Of a DNA stretch of 24,609 nucleotides, positions 1 through 7,600 are shown piece by piece; position 1 is the stretch's first letter, and each line of letters begins with the position of its first letter. The notes below the pieces were generated by a model. That model was not told where the DNA came from, did not search any database, and was given only the letters and a program-made list of their open reading frames with translations. Both the position numbers and the translations under genes were made by a program. Origin of the DNA: Actinomycetota bacterium (GTDB lineage Bacteria; Actinomycetota; Acidimicrobiia; Acidimicrobiales; JAHWLA01). The stretch is from NCBI GenBank assembly GCA_019347595.1, contig JAHWLA010000001.1:16150-40758 (forward strand), written 5' to 3'.

Positions 1-478
1 AGCCCCCCGCCCGTCGAGCCCGCATCCTGGCCGCCTCCGGCGCCCGGGTGGTGCTCGGGGAGGGTCCCGGTGCCGTCGGCCTCGACGAGGTGCGGGACGC
101 CGCCCCGCGCGGCGCCGGCCTCCCCGACGTGCCGTCCGACCCCGACCGGCCCGCGTACGTCATCTTCACGTCGGGTTCCACCGGTGAGCCCAAGGGTGTG
201 GTGGTGAGCCACCGGGCCGCGGCCAACACGATCGACGACCTCAACGCCCGCTTCGGCGTGGGCCCCGAGGACCGCTGCCTCGCCGTGTCGGCTCTGGACT
301 TCGACCTCAGCGTCTACGACCTGTTCGGCCTCCTGGGCGCGGGCGGGGCGGTGGTGCTGGTGGAGGAGGACGACCGCCGCGAGGCCCGCCGGTGGCTCGA
401 GCTGGTGCGCCGCTGGGGCGTGACGGTGTGGAACTCGGTGCCCGCCCTGCTCGACATGCTGCTCGTGGCGGCGGAGGA
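1..478 (+). repeat. Direct repeat, copy 1: N-terminal part of the first A domain
   Basis: This stretch aligns without gaps, at a fixed offset of 3135 nt, with 3136-3613 in the same gene. The first 55 nt are identical and the rest differ mostly by scattered substitutions. Similarity resumes strongly from about 645 to 965 (against 3780-4100), while 479-644, which covers much of the substrate-pocket region, is clearly more diverged. It is an internal module duplication. Confidence 0.85.
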
Positions 479-3400
479 GACGACAGACAAGCTGCCCATC
501 CGCCTCGTCTTGCTGGGCGGCGACTGGGTGGGGCTCGACCTCCCCGACCGCTTCCATCGGCGCTCGCCCACGGGGCAGCTCGTGGGCCTCGGCGGGACGA
601 CGGAGACGGCTATCCACTCAACCGTGTGCGAGGTCGACCACGTGCCCCCGCACTGGCACTCGATCCCCTACGGCACGCCCTTGGGCAACCAGCGCTGCCG
701 AGTCGTGGACGCGCAGGGGCGGGACTGCCCCGACTGGGTGCCGGGCGAGCTGTGGATCGGCGGCGGCAGCGTGGCCGAGGGCTATCAGGGCGACCCCGAT
801 CGCACCGCCGATCGTTTCGTCGAGCACGAAGGCGCCCGCTGGTATCGCACCGGCGACTTGGGCCGCTACTGGCCCGACGGCACCCTCGAGTTCCTCGGCC
901 GCCGCGACCATCAGGTGAAGATCCGCGGGCACCGCATCGAGCTGGGTGAGGTCGAGGCCGCGCTCCACTCCTTCCCGGGCGTGACGTCGGCGGCTGTCAC
1001 CTCGGCCGGCGGCATAGGCCCAGGCCCCGGTGGGGCGCGTCTCGTCGCGTTCGTCACGACCGCCACCGGGACGCTCGACGACGACCTGCTGCGCGCCCTC
1101 CTGGCCGACAGGCTTCCGTCGTACATGCTCCCTGAACGGGTGGTCTGCCGAGACGTGTTGCCGTTGAGCACCAACGGCAAGGTCGACCGCAAAGCGCTGC
1201 GCGTTCTGGCCGAGGCGGAGGACGTCGATATCGCCTTCGAGCCTCCGGCGGGTGACGTCGAAGCAGCGGTGGCCGCCATCTGGGCCGAGTTGGTGGGCGC
1301 CCCTCGCGTCGGCCGGGCCGACAGCTTCTTCGCGCTGGGCGGCGACAGTCTGCTGGCCACGCGAATGCTCGTCCGGCTGGGGACCGAGGGTATCGGCACC
1401 GCGGAGGGTGGGGCCGTGCCGCTGCGCCGGCTGTTCGCCCATCCGGTCCTGGCGGACTTCGCGGCCGACCTCGTCCGGGGCGAGCTGCGGGTCGAGTCGC
1501 CGTCTCTCGTTCCCGACGTGGAGCGCCGGTTCGAGCCATTCCCGCTGACCGACGTGCAGCGCGCCTACTGGCTGGGGCGGGCTGCCGACTTCACCTTGGG
1601 TGGCGTCGGCTCGCACTGGTACTGGGAGTTCGATGGCGACGGGGTCGATCTCGGCCGCTTGGAGGACGCGGTAAATCGACTCGTCGCCCGGCACGAGATG
1701 CTGCGAGCGGTCTTCGACGAGGACGGCAACCAGCGCATCCTCACGTCGGTGCCCCGCTTCGCCATCGACGTTTTGGACGCCCTCGGTGACGGGGCGGCTG
1801 AGCGTGCCGCACTGCGGGAGGCGCTCTCGCACCGCTCGTTCGACACGTCGCGGTGGCCGCTGCTCGACATCCGTGCCGTCCGGGCGGGCTCGTCTACTCG
1901 CCTCGCGTTCAGCTTCGATTACGCCGTCCTCGATGCCCTCAGCATCGTGATCTTCTTCACCGAGCTGTCCCGGCTGTACGAGGACGCCGATGCTGCATTG
2001 CCCTCGGTCGACGTGTCGTTCCGGGACTACGTGCTCCAGGCCCGGCCGGGCGCGGGGGAGCTGGAGGCGGCGCAGGTGTACTGGCGGTCACGCCTCGACG
2101 ACCTGCCGCCCCCGCCGCAACTGCCGCTGGCGATGGAACCCGAATTGATCGCCACGCCGCGCTTCGTGCGCCGCGACAGCCGCCTCGACCGGGACGCGTG
2201 GCACCGTCTGGCGACGGCGGCCCGAGCGCTGAACCTCACGCCCGCGGCGGTGCTGGCTGCCGCCTACGGCGAGGTCCTCTCCGCCTGGAGCGAGCGTCCC
2301 GACCTGACCCTGAACCTCACGCTGTTCGACCGGCGACCCGTCCACCCGGACATCGACCACGTGGTGGGCGACTTCACCTCGCTCCTCTTGGTGACCCACC
2401 GGCCCGAGGCGGGGGACGCTTGGGCCGACACCGTCCGTCGGCTGCAGGAGGAGCTCTGGACCTCGATGGAGCACCGGGCCCTGCCCGCCACCTGGGTGCT
2501 TCGGGAGCTGGCCCGTCGGTCACAGTCGATGGACGTCGGCATGCCGGTGGTGTTCACCAGTGCCCTCGGCGTGGCGCCCGAGGGCTTCGACCTGTCCACG
2601 CCGTTCGGCGAGCACGTGTGGGGCCTGTCCCAGACCCCCCAGGTCTGGCTCGACTGCCAGGTGATGGAGTTGGACGGCGAGCTGCGGTTCAACTGGGACG
2701 CCGTCGAGGAGCTGTTCCCCGAGGGGATGCTCGACGCCATGTTCGGCGCCTACGTGGGCCTGCTCGAGTGGCTGGCGGCCCCGGGGCGGGACTGGTCCGA
2801 GCCCCTGCCCCCGCTGCTGCCGCAGGCCCAGGCGGCGGTGCGGGCGGCGGTCAACGACACCGGGGCGGCCACCGTCCCCCGCCTTCTGCACGCGCCGTTC
2901 TTCGAGCTGGCCGCCGCCGCGCCGTTCCGCCTGGCCCTGGCCTGGGGCGAGTCCGGCTCGACGACCTACGGCGAGCTGGCCGCGGCCGCCACCTCCCTGG
3001 CCGCGGGCTTGGCCGCCCTCGGGGTGGGCCCGGGCGACGCGGTGGTGGTGTCGCTGCCCAAAGGCCCGGCCCAGGTGGAGGCGGTACTGGGCGTGCTGGC
3101 CGCGGGCGGCGTCTACGTCCCCGTGGGGGTGGACCAGCCCCCCGCCCGTCGAGCCCGCATCCTGGCCGCCTCCGGCGCCCGGGTGGTGCTGGGCGAGGGC
3201 ACGGAGGCCCTCGGCCTGGACCAGGTGCGGGCCGCCGCCCCTCCCGGCGCCGGCCTCCCCGACGTGGCCGCCGACCCCGACCGTCCCGCCTACGTCATCT
3301 TCACCTCGGGCTCCACCGGTGAGCCCAAGGGCGTGGTGGTGAGCCACCGGGCCGCGGCCAACACCATCGACGACCTCAACGCCCGCTTCGGCGTGGGTCC

Positions 3401-4625
3401 CGACGACCGCGCCCTGGCCGTCTCCGCCCTCGACTTCGACCTCAGCGTCTACGACCTGTTCGGCCTCCTCGGCGCGGGCGGTGCGGTGGTGCTGGTGGAG
3501 GAGGAGGACCGCCGCGAGGCCCGCCGGTGGCTGGAGCTGGTGCGCCGCTGGGACGTGACGGTGTGGAACTCGGTGCCCGCCCTGCTCGACATGCTGCTGG
3601 TGGCGGCGGAGGACGGCGGTCCCGCGCCGAACCTCCAGCTGGTGCTGGTGTCGGGCGACTGGGTGGGCCTGGACCTGCCGCCTCGCGCCCACGCCCTGTG
3701 CTCCGGCTGCCGCTTTGTGGCGATGGGCGGCGCCACCGAAGCCGCCATCTGGTCGAACTTCGTCGAGGTCGACGAGGTTCCCGCCCATTGGCGTTCGATC
3801 CCGTACGGTCGGCCGCTCGGCAACCAGCGGTATCGGGTGGTCGACGCCCGTGGCCGCGACTGCCCCGACTGGGTGCCGGGCGAGCTGTGGATCGGTGGGG
3901 CGGGCGTGGCCGAGGGCTACCAGGGCGATGCCGACCGCACCGCCGACCGCTTCGTCGAGCGCAACGGTCTGCGCTGGTATCGCACCGGCGACGTGGGCCG
4001 CTACTGGCCCGACGGCACCCTCGAGTTCCTCGGCCGCCGCGATCACCAGGTGAAGATCCGCGGCCACCGCATCGAGCTGGGCGAGGTGGAGGCCGCCCTC
4101 CAAGCCCACCCGGCCGTGTCCGCCGCCATGGCCGCGGCCGTGGATGGCGCAGCAGGGGCCAAGCGGCTGGTCGCCTTTGTGGCCGCGGCCGACGACTTCG
4201 ACCCCGACGGCTTGGTCGCCTTCCTGGCCGACCGGCTGCCGTCCGCCATGCTTCCCGAGCAGGTGGTGGCTCTTCCGCAGCTCCCGCTCACCGAGAACGG
4301 CAAGCTCGACCGCGCCGCTCTGAGCTCCTTGGCCGTGGACAGCGCCCCGGAGCCCTCGTCAGAGTTGCCGCACGGGCCGATCGAGGAGCTGCTGGCCGAG
4401 CTGTGGCGCGACCTCCTCGGGGTGGAAGACGTGGGCAGGCGCGACAGCTTCTTCGCCCTGGGCGGCGACAGCCTGCTGGCGACGCGCCTGGCCCAGGCCG
4501 TTCGCGTCCGCTTCGGGGTCGAGCTCACGCTGCGACGGCTGTTTGCCGATCCGACCGTTGCGGGGCTGGCCGAGCTGCTCGGCGACCGGTGCGACGCGGT
4601 GGCCATGGAGGAGGGCGTGCTGTGA
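1..4625 (+). CDS. NRPS, 5'-truncated: A(partial)-PCP-Cy-A-PCP, cysteine-type modules
   Basis: The open frame enters from the left edge (first full codon at nt 3), so the N-terminus and any loading domain lie outside the window. Visible order: a partial adenylation domain (core YVIFTSGSTGEPKG near nt 155, TGDLGRYWPDG near 851, NGKVDR near 1173), a carrier domain with phosphopantetheine Ser at nt 1347-1349 (GGDSLL), a heterocyclisation domain from about nt 1530 to 2860 with D-x4-D-x2-S at nt 1917-1943, a complete A domain (about 2880-4310) and a second carrier with Ser at nt 4470-4472. Specificity residues read by eye are D-L-Y-N-L-G-L-I-H-K for the first A domain and D-L-Y-N-L-S-M-I-W-K for the second. 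The second is one residue from the cysteine code DLYNLSLIWK of pyochelin/yersiniabactin synthetases. The protein should activate Cys, condense it and cyclise it to thiazoline. It ends just after the carrier, and its stop overlaps the next start (TGATG). Confidence 0.95.
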   Translation, partial: PPARRARILAASGARVVLGEGPGAVGLDEVRDAAPRGAGLPDVPSDPDRPAYVIFTSGSTGEPKGVVVSHRAAANTIDDLNARFGVGPEDRCLAVSALDFDLSVYDLFGLLGAGGAVVLVEEDDRREARRWLELVRRWGVTVWNSVPALLDMLLVAAEETTDKLPIRLVLLGGDWVGLDLPDRFHRRSPTGQLVGLGGTTETAIHSTVCEVDHVPPHWHSIPYGTPLGNQRCRVVDAQGRDCPDWVPGELWIGGGSVAEGYQGDPDRTADRFVEHEGARWYRTGDLGRYWPDGTLEFLGRRDHQVKIRGHRIELGEVEAALHSFPGVTSAAVTSAGGIGPGPGGARLVAFVTTATGTLDDDLLRALLADRLPSYMLPERVVCRDVLPLSTNGKVDRKALRVLAEAEDVDIAFEPPAGDVEAAVAAIWAELVGAPRVGRADSFFALGGDSLLATRMLVRLGTEGIGTAEGGAVPLRRLFAHPVLADFAADLVRGELRVESPSLVPDVERRFEPFPLTDVQRAYWLGRAADFTLGGVGSHWYWEFDGDGVDLGRLEDAVNRLVARHEMLRAVFDEDGNQRILTSVPRFAIDVLDALGDGAAERAALREALSHRSFDTSRWPLLDIRAVRAGSSTRLAFSFDYAVLDALSIVIFFTELSRLYEDADAALPSVDVSFRDYVLQARPGAGELEAAQVYWRSRLDDLPPPPQLPLAMEPELIATPRFVRRDSRLDRDAWHRLATAARALNLTPAAVLAAAYGEVLSAWSERPDLTLNLTLFDRRPVHPDIDHVVGDFTSLLLVTHRPEAGDAWADTVRRLQEELWTSMEHRALPATWVLRELARRSQSMDVGMPVVFTSALGVAPEGFDLSTPFGEHVWGLSQTPQVWLDCQVMELDGELRFNWDAVEELFPEGMLDAMFGAYVGLLEWLAAPGRDWSEPLPPLLPQAQAAVRAAVNDTGAATVPRLLHAPFFELAAAAPFRLALAWGESGSTTYGELAAAATSLAAGLAALGVGPGDAVVVSLPKGPAQVEAVLGVLAAGGVYVPVGVDQPPARRARILAASGARVVLGEGTEALGLDQVRAAAPPGAGLPDVAADPDRPAYVIFTSGSTGEPKGVVVSHRAAANTIDDLNARFGVGPDDRALAVSALDFDLSVYDLFGLLGAGGAVVLVEEEDRREARRWLELVRRWDVTVWNSVPALLDMLLVAAEDGGPAPNLQLVLVSGDWVGLDLPPRAHALCSGCRFVAMGGATEAAIWSNFVEVDEVPAHWRSIPYGRPLGNQRYRVVDARGRDCPDWVPGELWIGGAGVAEGYQGDADRTADRFVERNGLRWYRTGDVGRYWPDGTLEFLGRRDHQVKIRGHRIELGEVEAALQAHPAVSAAMAAAVDGAAGAKRLVAFVAAADDFDPDGLVAFLADRLPSAMLPEQVVALPQLPLTENGKLDRAALSSLAVDSAPEPSSELPHGPIEELLAELWRDLLGVEDVGRRDSFFALGGDSLLATRLAQAVRVRFGVELTLRRLFADPTVAGLAELLGDRCDAVAMEEGVL
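3136..3613 (+). repeat. Direct repeat, copy 2: N-terminal part of the second A domain
   Basis: Second copy of the A-domain duplication that begins at the left window edge. The alignment keeps the same register through the whole A domain, including the diverged pocket patch (about 3614-3779), so no indel separates the two copies. Confidence 0.85.
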
Positions 4626-7600
4626 TGCCGGTCGATCCCGTCGACGAGTTGCTCGCCGATCTCGAGCGCGCGGGCATTCGCGTGTGGGAGGAGGACGGCC
4701 GAGTCCGGTTCCGCGCCCCGACGGGGGCGATGACGGACGACCGTCGGAGCGCCGTGGCCGCCCACCGCGACGCGCTGTTGGCCCGACTGCGGGAGCAGGC
4801 GGCGGGGCCGACGGTGGTCGCCGACGAGGCTGCCCGGTTCGAGCCGTTCCCGGTGACCGACGTCCAAGCCGCCTACCTGCTCGGCCGTGGCAGCGCCTTC
4901 GCCTACGGCGGGGTGGGCTGCCATGGATACGGCGAGCTGGCCTTCGCCGACCTCGATCCCGCCCGCCTGGAGAAAGCGTGGCTCGTGCTGCTGCAGCGCC
5001 ACGACATGCTGCGCGCCATCGTGGAGGCCGACGGGTCGCAGCGGGTGCCGCCCGACCCGCCGCCGTTCTCGCCGGCCGTGGTGGATGCCCGGGGCATGGG
5101 GGGCGAGGAGGGCCGACGGGTTGTCGAGGAAACCCGGGCGCTCATGGACCACCGCGTGTACCAGGCGGGCGAGTGGCCGCTGTTCGACCTGCGGGTGTCC
5201 CGTACCGACGACGGCGACCTCGTCCATCTGTCGATCGACTTCCTGATCGCGGACTTCGTCAGCATCCATGTCCTGCTCGACGAGCTGCACGCGGTCTACG
5301 CCGACCCCGACGTCGAGCTGCCCCCGTTGTCGATCACGTTCCGCGACTACCTGGTGGCCGAGCGGAAGGTGCGCACCGGCCCCGCCCGCGAGCGCGACTG
5401 GGCCTATTGGTCGGCCCGCCTCGACGACCTGCCGCCCGCGCCCGAGCTGCCCATCGTGGTCGATGCGGGTGCCCAACCACGGTTCTCACGCCACGCGCTG
5501 GAGCTGGAGGCGGAGGCGTGGGTCGGGCTACGCGAGGCGGCGGGTGCCCACGGGGTCACGCCATCCACCGCCGTCCTGGCTGCCTACGCAGAGGTGATGG
5601 CGCGCTGGGCCCGGCACCCCCGCTTCACGATCGACGTCACCCTGCTCAACCGGCTGCCGCTGCATCCCGACGTGCCCCGTCTCGTCGGCGACTTCACCTC
5701 CGTCGAGCTGCTGGCGGTCGACCACGACGCCGAGGCGACGACGGCGACGCGGGCCCGGCGCCTCCAGGATCGGCTGTGGGAGGACCTCGACCATCGGCTG
5801 GTGTCCGGCGTGGAGCTGGTGCGCGAGCTGGCCCGCCGCCGGGGCGCGGGGGCAGCCCTCTTCCCGATCGTCTACACCAGCGCCGTCGGCCTGGGCGCCG
5901 ACGCCCTCGACCACGATGCGCCCGCGGCGACGAGCACGTTCGTGCACGGCATCTCGCAAACCCCGCAGGTGTGGATCGACTGCCAGGTCGTCGAGCGCGG
6001 CGGCGGTCTGTCCGTGAACTGGGACGTCCGCGACGGCGTGTTCCCGCCGGGCGTGGTCGACGACATGTTCGCGGCCTTCGAGGCGCTGTTGCGCGGGCTG
6101 GCCCGCGACCCGGCGCAGTGGCAGCGGAAGGAGGCGGTGCCCTTGCCCGAGGAGCAGGAAGCTCGTCGGCGCCGGGCCAACGACACCGCCGCGCCTCGTC
6201 GACGATCCCTGCTCCACGAGGCCGTGATCGCCCAAGCCCGCCGCACGCCCGACCGGCGGGCGGTGGTGGCGGGTGGCCGCACGCTCTCCTACGGCGACCT
6301 CCTGGGGCGCGCCGAGGCGGTGGCCGCCGCCCTGCGGGCCGGCGGATGCCGACCCGGCGACCGGGTGGCCGTGACGATGGACAAGGGGTGGGAGCAGGTG
6401 GTGGGCGTGCTGGGCATCCTCCTGGCGGGTGCCGCGTACGTTCCCATCGACACCATCCAACCCCCTGGTCGACGCGACCACATACTGGCCGACGCCGGCG
6501 TCCGACAGGCGCTCGTGCAGTCGTGGGGGGCGACGCGCCAGGCCCTGCCCGACGGCGTGGCCGCCATCGCCGTCGACACCGTCGGGCCGATCGTCGACGG
6601 CGAACCGACCGCCCCCATCGCCGTCGGTCCCGACGACCTGGCCTACGTGATCTACACCTCGGGGTCGACGGGCGTTCCCAAAGGCGTGATGATCGCCCAC
6701 GAGGCCGTCGTCAACACCATCGACGACGTCAATGCCCGTTTCGGCATCGGCCAGGACGACGTGGTGCTGGGCCTGGCCAACCTCGGCTTCGACCTGTCCG
6801 TCTACGACGTGTTCGGCCCCCTCGCCGTGGGCGGTTGCCTCGTTCTGCCCGACGCCTCGCGACGGGGCGACCCGTCGCATTGGGCGTCCCTGATCGCAGA
6901 GCACGGCGTCACCGTGTGGAACTCGGTGCCCGCCCAGATGCAGATGCTCGAGCACTACCTCCGCAGCGAACGCTCGACGGCGCTGCCGTCGTTGCGCCTG
7001 GCCCTGTTGAGCGGCGACTGGATTCCGGTGACGCTTCCCGGGCAGGTGCGCGAGCTGCTGCCCGCGGTCGAGCTCGTGTCCCTGGGTGGAGCCACCGAGG
7101 TGTCCATCTGGTCGATCCACCACCGCATCGGCGAGGTCCCGCCGGAGTGGGCGAGCATCCCGTACGGCCGGCCCCTCGCCAACCAGACCTTCCATGTGCT
7201 CGACGACGCCATGCGGCCCTGCCCCGACTGGGTGGCGGGGGAGCTCTGGATCGGTGGCGTCGGCGTCGCCATGGGCTATCTGAACGACCCGACCAGGACG
7301 GCCGAACGCTTCGTGGTGCATCCGTCCACCGGCGAGCGGCTCTACCGCACCGGCGACCTCGGCCGCTACCTGCCCGATGGCGAGATCGAGTTCCTCGGGC
7401 GCGAGGACTTCCAGGTGAAGATTCGCGGCCACCGCATCGAGCTGGCCGAGGTGGAGGCGGCCCTCGTCTCGCATCCCGACGTGGGACGGGCTGTGGCCGT
7501 GGTCGACGGCGACGGCCCGACCGAGCGGCGGCTGGCCGCCTTCGTGGAGGTGGGTCGGGGTGCAACGCCTGAGACGCAATCGGCGGAGGCGGTCGTGGCG

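Noticed and set aside
2520..4109. Long antisense open frames across the NRPS genes (for example 2520-4109, 618-1832, 4043-5476 and 5528-7852 on the minus strand)
   Set aside because: They lie opposite genes with strong domain matches, are low-complexity His/Gln/Arg/Val-rich translations typical of high-GC shadow frames, and show no recognisable domain.
3527..4624. Extended N-terminus of the second NRPS upstream of 4625
   Set aside because: The translation is an Arg/Gly/Pro-rich shadow of the first NRPS; the TubC-like docking domain starts exactly at ATG 4625, which overlaps the preceding stop.
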